From positions 1 through 43,118 of the forward strand of contig NZ_PNLV01000009.1 in NCBI RefSeq assembly GCF_013823285.1: DNA of 43,118 bases. Reading direction: 5' to 3'. Each line of letters opens with the position of its first letter. The first letter of the stretch is position 1. A program made the translations under genes and the position numbers. Positions 31,927-41,651 of the stretch are shown here, piece after piece. The notes below the pieces were generated by a model. The model did no database searches and was not told where the DNA came from. It was given only the letters and a program-made list of their open reading frames with translations. The stretch comes from Brevundimonas sp. GTDB taxonomy: Bacteria > Pseudomonadota > Alphaproteobacteria > Caulobacterales > Caulobacteraceae.

Positions 31927-32751
31927 TTATTCCCCGACGTTCAGACGAACCAGGGACTTGGCCCCGTCGAACACCTCGTCCTCGCGGCGATCCTTGCTGC
32001 GCACCACGGCCACGATCAGGGGGCCGCCCTCGGGGCCGCGCGCCTCGTATCCCACGAGACGCCAGCCCAGGTCCGAGCCGCGCTCGTCCACCAGAATGTA
32101 GGTGGCGCGGACGCCGTGCGCGGTGTCGCGGGTGCGAATCTCCACCGCCTCCTCCCGGGCGCGGATGCGCACGGCCTCGTTGTCGGTGCTGATGTTCACC
32201 TGGTCCCCGGCTTCATCGCTGCGGATGCTGAAGCCGCCGACGCGCACCCTGGACTGGCCGCCGTCGGTGTCGATGCTGATGCCGGGGATGCGGACCCTGG
32301 CGTTTTCACCCTCGGTTTCTATGGTCACGCCGGGAACCTGAACGGCCACGTTGTCGCCGTTCGCTGCTGAGGCGGAGGCCGGGGATCCTGCGTCAGCGGT
32401 CGCCATCGCAAGGGCGCCGCCCACCCGTTCGATCGCCGAAGGCAGCAGCGCCTGGACCTCGGCTTCCAGCGCATCCAGGGCGGCCAGCCCCTCGCCCTCC
32501 AGGCGGATCAGCCGCAGGGTGACCTGGGAGCCGCGCGGACCGGTGTATTCGCAGGACAGGCCGTCGGCGGCCGGCGCGCCTCTGCGGGTCAGCACCTCAT
32601 GGGTCTGGGGGCACTGGAGGGTGTCCACCATGCGCAGGGCGCCGCTGGACTCGGCGCTCTGATCGCTGTCGCGAGAGATGCGGATGGAGGGCTCGGTGTC
32701 GCAGGCCGCCAGCAGGGCCGCCAGGCAGATCGGAAGGATGAGGGCGCGCAT
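31927..32751 (-). CDS. lipoprotein with a repetitive beta-strand region
   Basis: 274 residues. The signal ends LAALLAACD (Cys17). After a Cys-containing domain (LQCPQTHEVLTRRG, CEYTGPRGS) comes a run of short similar strands: VQVPGVTIETEGE, VRIPGISIDTDGG, VRVGGFSIRSDE, VNISTDNEAVRIR, VEIRTRD, each about 16 residues. This suggests a small beta-solenoid or stacked-strand structure. The C-terminal part (YILVDERGSDLGWRLVGYEARG) looks globular. It is probably outer- or inner-membrane anchored. No known function. Confidence 0.65.
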   Translation of the reverse strand: MRALILPICLAALLAACDTEPSIRISRDSDQSAESSGALRMVDTLQCPQTHEVLTRRGAPAADGLSCEYTGPRGSQVTLRLIRLEGEGLAALDALEAEVQALLPSAIERVGGALAMATADAGSPASASAANGDNVAVQVPGVTIETEGENARVRIPGISIDTDGGQSRVRVGGFSIRSDEAGDQVNISTDNEAVRIRAREEAVEIRTRDTAHGVRATYILVDERGSDLGWRLVGYEARGPEGGPLIVAVVRSKDRREDEVFDGAKSLVRLNVGE

Positions 32752-32837
32752 GGTGTCGGCTCCTGTTACTGCCCTATTGTGCGCCGGGGTTTTTCAGACG
32801 CCAGTGAAATCGCGGTAATCGGTCCTGACGGAACCCG

Positions 32838-33698
<861 letters not shown>

Positions 33699-33760
33699 TC
33701 GTCCACTCCGTCCATGAGAGACCCGAGTGGGTAGCGGATCAGGACGCACCTGAACAGGGT

Positions 33761-33952
33761 TCAGGTGATGCGCTTGGGCGTCGCAGGGTCGCTGGCGGGG
33801 AAGGTCTCCTCGACAGCCTCGTCCACCAGGTCCTCCTGACGATCCTTCGCCGTGCGGTCCTTGTCGTCGAGCTGATCGGGCTTGCCCTCTTCCGGCGGAA
33901 CCTTGCGGGCGTAGGGGGCGTCGATGTCGTCGTCTCGCTTGTGGTCGGTCAT
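33761..33952 (-). CDS. 63-residue acidic protein
   Basis: MTDHKRDDDIDAPYARKVPP begins a hydrophilic protein ending in DEAVEETFPASDPATPK, a short motif (ETFPASDP) seen in many small alphaproteobacterial proteins. No membrane segment. Its ATG overlaps the previous stop by one base (TGATG), so it is coupled to the 140-residue gene. Confidence 0.7.
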   Translation of the reverse strand: MTDHKRDDDIDAPYARKVPPEEGKPDQLDDKDRTAKDRQEDLVDEAVEETFPASDPATPKRIT

Positions 33953-34374
33953 CAGGCTTCCTTCCGTGGGTGTTCGTCGGGGCCGTAGCCCAAGGCGTCG
34001 ATGTCGTCGTCGTCCAGGCGGCGGGACTCCCAGTGCGCGGCCGAACCCTGCGCGCCCTTGACGTTGCGCATCAGGCCGGAGGGCACCAGTTCGATCTCAT
34101 CGGCGCCGTACTCGCCGTCGCTTTCGGCGTCCTGTTCATTCAGGGGCTGATCGCCCTCGTTGAGCCGGGCGTCAGCATGGGGGTCGACGCCGTCCAGGGC
34201 CTGGACATCGTCCAGCTCCAGATCCTCGTCGTCTGCGTCGCCCGCTTCCTGGGTGACGTCCAGAACATCCATCTCCTCCAGGGCGACGTCGCCGTCGCCC
34301 TCGTCGTCCAGATGGGTCTCGTCGAAAGTCTCGGACTGATCCTGTTCTTCGGGTTCTTCCGGGCGTTCGGCCAT
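33952..34374 (-). CDS. 140-residue highly acidic protein
   Basis: Rich in Asp and Glu (EEPEEQDQSETFDETH, DDEDLELDDVQALD), strongly acidic and disordered. The C-terminal 45 residues are more conserved in feel (VPSGLMRNVKGAQGSAAHWESRRLDDDDIDALGYG). No signal or helix for a membrane. It is followed by the 63-residue gene in one operon. Function unknown. Confidence 0.7.
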   Translation of the reverse strand: MAERPEEPEEQDQSETFDETHLDDEGDGDVALEEMDVLDVTQEAGDADDEDLELDDVQALDGVDPHADARLNEGDQPLNEQDAESDGEYGADEIELVPSGLMRNVKGAQGSAAHWESRRLDDDDIDALGYGPDEHPRKEA

Positions 34375-34414
34375 TGTCTCGGCTCCCTTTGTCCGGGAGT
34401 GAAACGTGCGGCGA

Positions 34415-36205
34415 TCAGGCGGCGTTCCGACCCGCCGAAGATATTCGCGCCAGTTCGACGGCCATCTCGGCCATCACCGCGTCCCAGCGCCCGAACGAGC
34501 CCGCCGCCCAGCCCCGCATGCGCGGATAGAAGGGATAGGTCTTGCCCGTGCCCAGCAGGTGCCAGTCGTCCGGCGCCTGGATCATCCAGGTGTTCGCTCC
34601 CACCGCCGCGGCGATGTTGGTGCCTGCGATTCCCGGGCCGATCACCAGGTCCAGAGCCGCCGACAGGGCGGCCACGTCCTCAAGATCGTCCTTGAGGTTG
34701 ATGGGCGGAGTCCAGATCTCCAGACCCTCCGCCTCGGCCTGGGCCAGTTCGGCGGCGGTGTCGCCGCACTGAAGGTTGACCATGACGCAGCCGGGCGTGG
34801 TCAGGATCGGCCGCCACTGGTCGAAGGGCGAGAAATAGCGCGACCGCACGCCTTTCAGCACCAGGCTCTTCCAGTGAAGCCCCACCTTGAAGCCGTCGCC
34901 CAGCCCCGCCAGTTCGCTCCGCCAGCGCGCGACGCGCTCCGGCTCGGGCGTCATATAGCCCGCGTGGTCCGGGAAGGCCTCCAGCGTCGGGCGGAAAGGC
35001 GCCATCAGGCTGGCCATGGGCAGCCAGCCGTCCAACGCGCCATGCTCTTGCATGAACGGCGCGAAGCGGATCAGCCGTCCGGCCTTTCGCACCGCCTGGT
35101 GCGCGCCGACCACGGCGCCGGGGAAGCTGCGCTGGAAGATCGAGACCAGTCTCGGCTCCACCGCCAGAAACACCTTCCCCTCCGGCCCCACCGCCCGGAT
35201 CAGGTCGGGGATCATGTTGGCGAAGATGAATTCGTCGGCGACGCCCTGTTCGCCCACCGCCAGGATGCGCTTGCCCTCCAGCGGCTGGTCCGGCGTCCAG
35301 CGCGGGCCGTCGGCCATGATGGCGATGGCGTCGGGCATGACCGGGTCCAGCCGCACCTCATAGGCCTCATAGCCCTCCTTGAGGCGGCCGGAGGCCATCA
35401 GGGTCAGGGCCCGGGCCATGGTCATCATGCCGGTTTCGTATCCGGGCGCGGCGTGGGGCAGGGCCGCCTCGATATCCTCCAGCGCTCCTTCGAAATCACC
35501 CAGAGGCTGGCGCGCGTTGCCGCGATTGTAGCGCGCCTTGGCGAAGCCCGGCTCCAGCCGAAGGGCCTCGTCATAGAAGGTCATGGCGGTGGCCATGTCG
35601 CCCTGGTCGCCCATCACGGTGCCCAGGGTGTTCCACATCAGGGCGCTCTCCGGCGCGGTCTGCAGCCGGGCGCGCAGCACCTCGATGGCCTGATCGTAGC
35701 GGTTCTGGTCGCGCAGCACGCAGGCCAGATTGTTGATCGCCTCGATGTGCTCCGGGTCCGCCGCCAGATAGTGCAGCAGCAATTTCTCGGCGATCTCCAG
35801 ATAGCCCAGACGCTGGGCCAGGCGCGCCAGGTCCTGCGCCACCGCCGTGTCCCGGGGCAGCAGCTTCAGGGCCGCCTCATAGGCGTTCAGCGCCTGCACC
35901 AGATCGCCGGCCTTTTCGCGCGCGATGGCCAGCACATGCCAGGCCACGCCGTGCTGGCTGTCCAGCTCCAGCGCCTTCAGGGCCTTCTTGCTGGCGGCCT
36001 CATAGTCATGGATGCGAAGATCGGCGACGGCGGCCTTCAACTGGGCCAGGGCCGCGCGGGCCTGCTTTTTCGCTTTCCCGCCGTCCCGGGCCAGAACGCG
36101 CGACAACCGTCCAACGGCCTCGGGCGAGGCGGCGTCACCGGCGGCGGCGTCGGCGGCGCGAGCCAGCCCCGGCAGGGCGGTCGGCGCCTCGAATGCGATG
36201 CTCAA
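34415..36205 (-). CDS. flbA: TPR protein of the flagellin cluster (FlbA-like)
   Basis: 596 residues. Residues about 40-270 are TPR repeats (for example VLAIAREKAGDLVQALNAYEAAL, NTLGTVMGDQGDMATAMTFY, ARYNRGNARQPLGDFEGALED). The C-terminal half resembles a glycosyltransferase-like fold (GLHWKSLVLKG, DLVIGPGIAGTNIAAAVGANTWM). In Caulobacter the gene flbA encodes a TPR protein in the flaF-flbT-flagellin cluster, which matches this position, divergent from flbT. A role in flagellin modification or export is possible. Symbol assigned from context. Confidence 0.7.
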   Translation of the reverse strand: MSIAFEAPTALPGLARAADAAAGDAASPEAVGRLSRVLARDGGKAKKQARAALAQLKAAVADLRIHDYEAASKKALKALELDSQHGVAWHVLAIAREKAGDLVQALNAYEAALKLLPRDTAVAQDLARLAQRLGYLEIAEKLLLHYLAADPEHIEAINNLACVLRDQNRYDQAIEVLRARLQTAPESALMWNTLGTVMGDQGDMATAMTFYDEALRLEPGFAKARYNRGNARQPLGDFEGALEDIEAALPHAAPGYETGMMTMARALTLMASGRLKEGYEAYEVRLDPVMPDAIAIMADGPRWTPDQPLEGKRILAVGEQGVADEFIFANMIPDLIRAVGPEGKVFLAVEPRLVSIFQRSFPGAVVGAHQAVRKAGRLIRFAPFMQEHGALDGWLPMASLMAPFRPTLEAFPDHAGYMTPEPERVARWRSELAGLGDGFKVGLHWKSLVLKGVRSRYFSPFDQWRPILTTPGCVMVNLQCGDTAAELAQAEAEGLEIWTPPINLKDDLEDVAALSAALDLVIGPGIAGTNIAAAVGANTWMIQAPDDWHLLGTGKTYPFYPRMRGWAAGSFGRWDAVMAEMAVELARISSAGRNAA

Positions 36206-36327
36206 GTCTGATCTCCCGGACTCGGATTTCCCTTATGCTGCCGCCCGAAACACAAGGGATGGTTAACCACGTTTGTTTAATCAGCGTCAGGCGAGCTCCG
36301 GTAGGTCTGGGGCGCCGGAGGGTCGTC

Positions 36328-36747
36328 ATGCCGCTGAAACTGTCGCTCAAGCCGGGCGAGAAATTCGTCCTCAACGGCGCTGTCGTCCAGAACGGCGACC
36401 GCCGCGGCGTTCTTCTGCTCCAGAACAAGGCCTCGGTCCTGCGCGAGAAGGACATCATGCAGGCCGACGAGGTGACCACGCCGGCGCGCCGCATCTATTT
36501 CCCGGTCATGATGATGTACCTGGACGAGTCTTCGGCGGACAAATTCTACGACGAGTTCGCCATGCGCCTGTCCGAGTTCATGGGCGCCACCCGTAATCCG
36601 GACACCATGGCCGACTGTGTGGCCGCCTCACGGCACGTGATGGCCCGCGAATATTACAAGGCCCTGATGGCCGCCCGCAAACTGGTTGAATACGAAGAGT
36701 CGAGGATCGGCGATGTCGCTTCAGGCCTACAAGACAGCGACCGCTAG
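36328..36747 (+). CDS. flbT: FlbT, flagellin translational repressor
   Basis: 139 residues from ATG 36328, which has GGAGGG; the track start is far upstream. The sequence [20 protein letters not shown], then [12 protein letters not shown], then [13 protein letters not shown] is typical FlbT. In Caulobacter FlbT binds the flagellin mRNA 5' leader and limits translation until the hook is built. It overlaps flaF by 35 bp, and the flagellin gene follows on the same strand, so regulator and target are linked. Confidence 0.93.
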   Translation: MPLKLSLKPGEKFVLNGAVVQNGDRRGVLLLQNKASVLREKDIMQADEVTTPARRIYFPVMMMYLDESSADKFYDEFAMRLSEFMGATRNPDTMADCVAASRHVMAREYYKALMAARKLVEYEESRIGDVASGLQDSDR

Positions 36748-37081
36748 GGCGGAGAACCCGCGAGAGGCGGAATACCGTCTGTTCGGCCAGGTCACGCGGG
36801 CGCTCATGGAGGCTTCACGCGCAGACCCGACCGACCTCAAGACGCGCATCGACGCCCTGGACTGGAACCGGCGCCTGTGGTCGACTCTGGCCACGGATTG
36901 CTCCAATCCCGACAACAGCCTGCCGGCCCCGCTGCGCGCGCAGCTCATCTCCATCAGCCTGTTCGTCAGCCGCCACTCCTCGGCCGTCATGCGTCGCGAG
37001 GAGGATTTCGAACCCCTGATCGACATCAACAAGATGATCATGCAGGGCCTGGCTGCCGCCTCGGGCGCCCAGGCGGCGTAG
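36713..37081 (+). CDS. flaF: FlaF, flagellar biosynthesis regulator
   Basis: 122 residues from ATG 36713 (GAGGA upstream), overlapping the flbT 3' end. It contains [24 protein letters not shown], then [31 protein letters not shown], the FlaF family pattern. FlaF is the partner of FlbT and promotes flagellin translation or secretion. The protein is helical with no signal peptide. Confidence 0.93.
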   Translation: MSLQAYKTATARAENPREAEYRLFGQVTRALMEASRADPTDLKTRIDALDWNRRLWSTLATDCSNPDNSLPAPLRAQLISISLFVSRHSSAVMRREEDFEPLIDINKMIMQGLAAASGAQAA

Positions 37082-37093
37082 GGGGCGCCTGAT

Positions 37094-37140
37094 CCTCCCC
37101 CATCGGGGGAGGGGGACCGCGTAGCGGGGGAGGGGGCCGG
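37094..37140. repeat. palindromic GC repeat after flaF
   Basis: CCTCCCCC-ATC-GGGGGAGG is a perfect 8-bp hairpin, followed by GGACCGCGTAGCGGGGGAGG, which repeats the G-rich arm. Such CTCCCCC...GGGGGAG modules are dispersed palindromes in Caulobacterales genomes, and this one may also terminate flbT-flaF. Confidence 0.6.
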
Positions 37141-37341
37141 CCGGCAGGATGGATGCTCGACCGCCGCGCGTCCGTCTGCGATCCAGCCCCACCCACACCC
37201 GCACAGCCCGGCTTCAGCCCCCTGCCGTCGCGGGCGCCTTGGCGCGCCTGCAATCGGCAAAAGCTTCCCCCGGGGCCCGGCAGAAATCGCGCGTTAGCGG
37301 GGGCGGCGCCGTCATTCCCTTGATAATCAAACACCTGATGT

Positions 37342-37356
37342 CGGCCCGATCCTTGC
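37342..37356 (+). promoter_or_regulatory. sigma-54 promoter of the flagellin gene
   Basis: CGGCCCGATCCTTGC carries GG and GC exactly 10 bases apart and the TTGC of the -12 element. It matches the TGGCCCG-N4-TTGC class used by late flagellar genes in Caulobacter at all but the first base. It implies a leader of about 70 nt before the ATG, room for FlbT control. Confidence 0.8.
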
Positions 37357-37437
37357 GGGAGCGTGCGCGAGCCAGAACCAGCTCGGCGGCCAGAAGGCCG
37401 TTTTTCACTCCCCGACCAGAATGGAAGGACCGCCGAC

Positions 37438-38262
37438 ATGAACTCGGTGAACGTAAACGTGGGCGCGATGATCGCGCTCCAGAACCTGAACAAGACCAAC
37501 CAGGATCTGGGCACCACCCAGAACCGCATCAACACCGGGATGAAGGTCGCGTCCGCCAAGGACAATGGCTCTATCTGGGCCATCGCCCAGGGGCAGCGCG
37601 CTGAACTCGGAGCCCTGAATGCGGTTTCTCAATCGCTGGATCGCGGCACGTCCGCGGTCGACGTGGCCATGGCTGCGGGCGAGACGGTGTCGGACCTTCT
37701 GGTGCAGATGAAGGAGAAGGCCCTCGCGGCGACTGACGAGACCCTGACCACGTCCTCCCGCGAAGCGCTCGCGGAGGACTTCGAAGCCCTGCGCGACCAG
37801 ATCTCCAGTGTGGTCGCCAACGCCGAGTTCAACGGGGTCAACCTGCTGAACACCGGCGCCACAGGTTTCGAGGCCCTCGCGGACGCCAGCGGCGCGCTGC
37901 GGCTCACCGTCGCGGCCGAAGTGATGGCGCTGGGCGGGACCATTGTGTCGGTCGGCGCAAGTCAGAGCATCACCAGCATGTCCGACGCCTCGACCGCGCT
38001 GGACGCTGTGGACGACTCCATCGCCGCCGTGTCCGCCGCCCTCGCGCGGATGGGCACGAAATCCAAGGCGCTGGAGACGCACTCGACCTTCGTCGGCAAG
38101 CTCCAGGACGCCCTGGAGGCCGGCGTGGGGAATCTGGTGGATGCGGACCTGGCGAAGGAAAGCGCAAGGCTCCAGGCGTTGCAGACGAAGCAGCAGTTGG
38201 GCGTTCAGGCGCTGGGCATCGCCAACCAGGCGCCGCAGATGCTTCTGGGCCTGTTCCGCTAG
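37438..38262 (+). CDS. flagellin
   Basis: 274 residues from ATG 37438 with AAGGA upstream. The N-terminal D0/D1 helices read SVNVNVGAMIALQNLNKTNQ then NRINTGMKVASAKDNGSIWAIAQG, and the C-terminal helix reads LQALQTKQQLGVQALGIANQ ending LLGLFR. The central D2/D3 region is minimal, giving the short length typical of Caulobacter flagellins (about 270). It forms the filament with other flagellins, after export by the type III apparatus. It is controlled by sigma-54 and probably by FlbT/FlaF. Confidence 0.95.
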   Translation: MNSVNVNVGAMIALQNLNKTNQDLGTTQNRINTGMKVASAKDNGSIWAIAQGQRAELGALNAVSQSLDRGTSAVDVAMAAGETVSDLLVQMKEKALAATDETLTTSSREALAEDFEALRDQISSVVANAEFNGVNLLNTGATGFEALADASGALRLTVAAEVMALGGTIVSVGASQSITSMSDASTALDAVDDSIAAVSAALARMGTKSKALETHSTFVGKLQDALEAGVGNLVDADLAKESARLQALQTKQQLGVQALGIANQAPQMLLGLFR

Positions 38263-38278
38263 GGCCTGATCGGTTGAA

Positions 38279-38301
38279 GAGGAATCGCTTCGCGCTTCCT
38301 C
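38279..38301 (+). terminator. hairpin after the flagellin gene
   Basis: GAGGAATCGC-TTC-GCGCTTCCTC, with 9 of 10 bases paired, lies 16 bp past the flagellin stop. No T run follows, so termination may need Rho or be weak. Confidence 0.45.
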
Positions 38302-38352
38302 CGACGCCGCAAGTCAGGCTCTCGCTGATGCCGGTTCTGTTCGGGATCAAGC

Positions 38353-38388
38353 GCCGGACGTGCGGAGCCTTCGGGCCCGCCGTCCGGC
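38353..38388 (-). terminator. hairpin after the coiled-coil gene
   Basis: GCCGGACG / CGTCCGGC, a perfect 8-bp stem with partly paired interior, lies 14 bp past the stop of the minus-strand gene ending at 38402. There is no T run. Confidence 0.45.
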
Positions 38389-38401
38389 GTCCCTTACCGG
38401 A

Positions 38402-38878
38402 TCAGCGAATGGTCGAGGGATCGCAGACCGCGATCACGCCCCGCTGGCACGCTTCGACCCGACGGCGCCACTCGGCCAGATTGGCCTCATGCTCCTGCTG
38501 CCGGCGCAGCACTTCGGCCTCATAGGCCGCCTGTTCGGCCATATGCTCTTCCTCCAGCCGCGCCACCCACGCCTCATGATCGCGCAGGCCCTGCTCGTAT
38601 TCGGCCTGGGCCGAAGCGTTGGTCTGGCGCACGGACTGGTTATAGGCCTCGACCGCGGCGTTCAGACGCCGGGTCTCGTCGGTCTCCGGATCGTGGGCAG
38701 GCTTGTCGACCGGGGCGATTTCGTCCACCGGCGTCGGCTCAGCGGGGCGGGGCGGCGGAGTCCGGGTCCGCTCTTCGGCCTCCCGGGGATTGGCGAACAG
38801 ATCGTCCACAGCGTCCTGGGCGGCTGCGGGCATGGCGACCGCCAGGGTCAGGGCGGCCAGCAGGGGGATGCGAAGCAT
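38402..38878 (-). CDS. secreted coiled-coil protein
   Basis: 158 residues from ATG 38878 (AAGGAAG upstream; the track start adds unlikely Arg-rich residues). A signal peptide (PLLAALTLAVAMPAAAQ) is followed by a Pro-rich linker and a long charged helix from about residue 70 to 150 (AAVEAYNQSVRQTNASAQAE, LEEEHMAEQAAYEAEVLRRQ). The end has two Cys (ACQRGVIAVCDP) that may pair. It is likely periplasmic. Unknown function; it converges with the flagellin gene. Confidence 0.7.
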   Translation of the reverse strand: MLRIPLLAALTLAVAMPAAAQDAVDDLFANPREAEERTRTPPPRPAEPTPVDEIAPVDKPAHDPETDETRRLNAAVEAYNQSVRQTNASAQAEYEQGLRDHEAWVARLEEEHMAEQAAYEAEVLRRQQEHEANLAEWRRRVEACQRGVIAVCDPSTIR

Positions 38879-38967
38879 GACGGGTCTTCCTTCACCTCGG
38901 CGCCGGGGGCGGTCCGGCGGTTCGTCCTCACAACGAGCATGACCGCCGAACCGTTGCAATAAGGCGC

Positions 38968-40545
38968 GTGGACGCCGCCGGCTCCCGACGGGGTGGGCAA
39001 GCATTCCGGCCTCTGCTAGTTGCGCCGTTTACGGACGAAATTCTCAGACAAGCGACGCTGTTGGCCAAGACCCTCGACAAGGATCTCAAGAAGATCGGCC
39101 GCCTGGAGGCCGCGACCGCGGATCTCGGGCGCTCGCTCGCGTTCCCCGGCGTCGCCCTGCTGTTCCTGCTGGCCGTGGCCCTGTTCGCCCTGCGCATCGC
39201 CGGTGTCGGCGACCTGGCCATCTATGTGGTCTTCGGCACGGTGGTCGCAGGCTACATGGCCCTGAACATCGGCGCCAACGACGTGGCCAACAACATGGCC
39301 CCGGCGGTGGGGTCCAAGGCGCTCAGCCTGACCGCCGCCCTGATCATCGCCGCCATCTGTGAAGTCTCCGGCGCCCTCCTGGCCGGGGGGGCGGTGGTCG
39401 ACACCATCTCCAGGGGCATCATCACCCCGTCGCCGGAGCTGGACGCCCAGAGCCTGATCCTGCTGATGACCTCGGCCTTGCTGGCCGGGGCGCTGTGGCT
39501 GAACCTGGCCACCATCCTCGGCGCGCCGGTCTCCACCACACATTCCATCGTCGGCGCGGTTCTGGGCGCGGGCCTCGCGGCCTTCGGCGTCGGCGCCGTG
39601 GCCTGGCCGGTCATGGGGGGCATCGCGGCCAGCTGGGTCATCTCGCCGGTCATGGGCGGCATCATCGCGGCGGCCCTGCTGGCCTTCATCAAATGGCGCA
39701 TCCTGTTCCAGCAAGACCGGGTCGCCGCCGCGCGCCGCTGGGTGCCGGTGCTGGTGGGGCTGATGGCGGGGGTGTTCACCCTCTATATGTTCTCCAAGGG
39801 GCTCAACCGGATCTGGACGCCCCCCACGGCCGTGGTGCTGATCGGCGGCGCCGCCATGTCCGTGATCGGCTGGGCGGGCTCACGGCCCTGGGTGCTGCGC
39901 AAGGCCCGGGGCATGGAGAACGCCAAGAAGCAGGTGGCCACCCTGTTCGTGCCGCCCCTGATCCTGGCAGCCGCCCTGCTGTCCTTCGCCCACGGCGCCA
40001 ACGACGTGGCCAACGCCGTGGGGCCGCTGGCCGCCATCGTCGCCGCGGCCCAGTCCGGCTCGGCCGAGACCGGGGCTGTCGCCCTGCCGGTCTGGGTGCT
40101 GATCGTCGGCGGCATCGGCATCTCGCTGGGCCTGGCCCTGTTCGGGCCGCGGCTGATCCGCACCGTGGGCGAGAAGATCACCCGGATGGACCCCATGCGC
40201 GCCTTCTGCGTGGCGCTGGCGGCGGGCTCGACCGTGCTGGTGGCCTCCACCCTTGGCCTGCCGGTGTCCTCGACCCACATCGCCATCGGCGGCATCTTCG
40301 GCGTGGGGCTTCTGCGCGAGGTCATGACCAATCGCGGCGTGCGTCGGCGCAACGGAACCCCGTCGCCGGACACCATAGCGGTCACCCCGGAACAGGCCGT
40401 CAAGGCGGAGACCAAGCGTCAGAAGCGCCTTCTCGTCCGTCGCCAGCACCTTTGGGGCATCGCCGCGGCCTGGGTCGTCACGGTGCCTGCGGTGGCGATC
40501 CTCTCGGCGGTGATCTACCTGATCCTGACCCGTTTCCTTGGCTGA
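38968..40545 (+). CDS. PiT-family inorganic phosphate transporter
   Basis: 525 residues with two halves carrying the family repeat: GANDVANNMAPAVGSKALS near 98 and GANDVANAVGPLAAI near 345. APVSTTHSIVGAVLGAG and LPVSSTHIAIGGIFGVG follow. About 11-12 membrane helices. PiT proteins import phosphate with protons or sodium, often as metal-phosphate. Start GTG 38968 is from the track; the first 50 residues are soluble and could be shortened. The 3' end overlaps the convergent Nudix gene by 31 bp. No PhoU-like partner lies upstream. Confidence 0.9.
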   Translation: MDAAGSRRGGQAFRPLLVAPFTDEILRQATLLAKTLDKDLKKIGRLEAATADLGRSLAFPGVALLFLLAVALFALRIAGVGDLAIYVVFGTVVAGYMALNIGANDVANNMAPAVGSKALSLTAALIIAAICEVSGALLAGGAVVDTISRGIITPSPELDAQSLILLMTSALLAGALWLNLATILGAPVSTTHSIVGAVLGAGLAAFGVGAVAWPVMGGIAASWVISPVMGGIIAAALLAFIKWRILFQQDRVAAARRWVPVLVGLMAGVFTLYMFSKGLNRIWTPPTAVVLIGGAAMSVIGWAGSRPWVLRKARGMENAKKQVATLFVPPLILAAALLSFAHGANDVANAVGPLAAIVAAAQSGSAETGAVALPVWVLIVGGIGISLGLALFGPRLIRTVGEKITRMDPMRAFCVALAAGSTVLVASTLGLPVSSTHIAIGGIFGVGLLREVMTNRGVRRRNGTPSPDTIAVTPEQAVKAETKRQKRLLVRRQHLWGIAAAWVVTVPAVAILSAVIYLILTRFLG

Positions 40546-41069
40546 CGCCGCCGCTTGAGCGGTTTGGCTGGCGGGCCGTCGGCATCCGGCGGCGCCGTGA
40601 GGTCGGCGTGCAGGCGATCCAGCACCACGAGCAATTCGGCATTGTCGATCAGCCGCCGGGCCTGACGGTGGGTGGCCCAGTGGCGTCGCCGGCTGCCGCG
40701 CTCCGGCCAGTCCTTGGCCTGGTCATCGACCTTCAGCGGATACAGATCCACCGCGATCATGCGACGACTGTGACGCTCGATCTTTTCGGTCCGGTAGGTG
40801 CCGATGGCGACCTTGCCGATCTCTCCTCGAACGCCGGCTTCCTCCCAGGCCTCCTTGGCGGCCGAGCGGGCAGGGGTCATGTCATCCTCCACCGCGCCCT
40901 TCGGAAAGATCCACCGGCCGGTGCGCCGCGAGGTGATCAGCAGATAGGTCGGCTCGTCTCCGGCCCAGGCATAGGGAATGGCGCCGCTCTGAACGGTCGA
41001 GGGGCGCCCCGCCGGGGGCCAGGTTCGTCTGTGGCGAGCCCCCAGGGCCCGCACGATGCGGCGCAACAT
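40515..41069 (-). CDS. Nudix hydrolase
   Basis: 184 residues. The Nudix region reads WIFPKGAVEDDMTPARSAAKEAWEEAGV. The EE of the REUxEExGU core and the PKG entry are present, but the first E of GX5E is M and R is K. That is the variant seen in diphosphoinositol-phosphate-like hydrolases, and activity may be kept. The basic tail (KPLKRRRQPRKRVRIR) may bind nucleic acid or membranes. It converges on the PiT gene. Confidence 0.8.
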   Translation of the reverse strand: MLRRIVRALGARHRRTWPPAGRPSTVQSGAIPYAWAGDEPTYLLITSRRTGRWIFPKGAVEDDMTPARSAAKEAWEEAGVRGEIGKVAIGTYRTEKIERHSRRMIAVDLYPLKVDDQAKDWPERGSRRRHWATHRQARRLIDNAELLVVLDRLHADLTAPPDADGPPAKPLKRRRQPRKRVRIR

Positions 41070-41178
41070 CCAGCTACACTAGCCGGGTCGACTGAGTCGG
41101 GGGAGGCGGAAGACAAGCGTGTCGGGCGTCGCGTCCGGGGTGCGTCATCAGAAGGGCGCCGCGGGCCGACCGGGGCGG

Positions 41179-41586
41179 TCAGCGATTGGCCAAACCCGCC
41201 TTGGCCGGGAGCTTCGAGGCAGGGATCAGGAGATCCTTGACCACCTGTCGGAACCGCGCGGCGCTGAGCGGCTTGGACAGGACGGCGTCAGCGCCGAGCG
41301 TTGTGGCCACGGCGAGCAGATAGTTGGCGTCCATGCTGCCGCCGCTGGAGATCGCCAGAATCCGCACGTTCGGATAGAGCTGGCGCGCTTCCATGAGCGT
41401 CTCCAGTCCGTCCTTCTCGGGCATCAGCATATCGAGCACCATCAGGTCGATGGGGACGGCCTTGAGGATGCGGAGCGCCTCGCTTCCGTCGGCGGCTTCG
41501 ACGATGGCGTGGTCCCCGTCGCGCAGGAACTCCACCGCGATGGCGCGTACGGTCGGGTCGTCGTCTACGATGATGATGGCGGCCAT
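41179..41586 (-). CDS. single-domain response regulator
   Basis: 135 residues from ATG 41586 (GGAG upstream). It is a lone receiver: acidic pocket IIIVDDDPTVR, phospho-acceptor Asp in LMVLDMLMPEKDG near 51, Thr/Ser switch as ILAISSGG near 80, and Lys in VLSKPLS near 105. It has no output domain, so it acts by protein contact, as do CheY-like and DivK-like proteins in Caulobacterales. It is 66 bp downstream of the receiver-HPt-EAL gene and may be its partner. Confidence 0.85.
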   Translation of the reverse strand: MAAIIIVDDDPTVRAIAVEFLRDGDHAIVEAADGSEALRILKAVPIDLMVLDMLMPEKDGLETLMEARQLYPNVRILAISSGGSMDANYLLAVATTLGADAVLSKPLSAARFRQVVKDLLIPASKLPAKAGLANR

Positions 41587-41651
41587 GAGTTTGCTCCGTA
41601 TGCACACTCTCACGGAAAGGGCGCCAATCCGCTAACGGAGAGGCTTAACGC

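Noticed and set aside
34406-36211. 601-residue plus-strand ORF
   Set aside because: Antisense shadow of the TPR gene, which has recognisable repeats.
36206-36327. CtrA box upstream of flbT
   Set aside because: TTAA...TTAA is present but spaced by 10 rather than 7 bases.
39495-41240. 581-residue plus-strand ORF
   Set aside because: Out-of-frame shadow of the PiT gene; no domain and no start signal.
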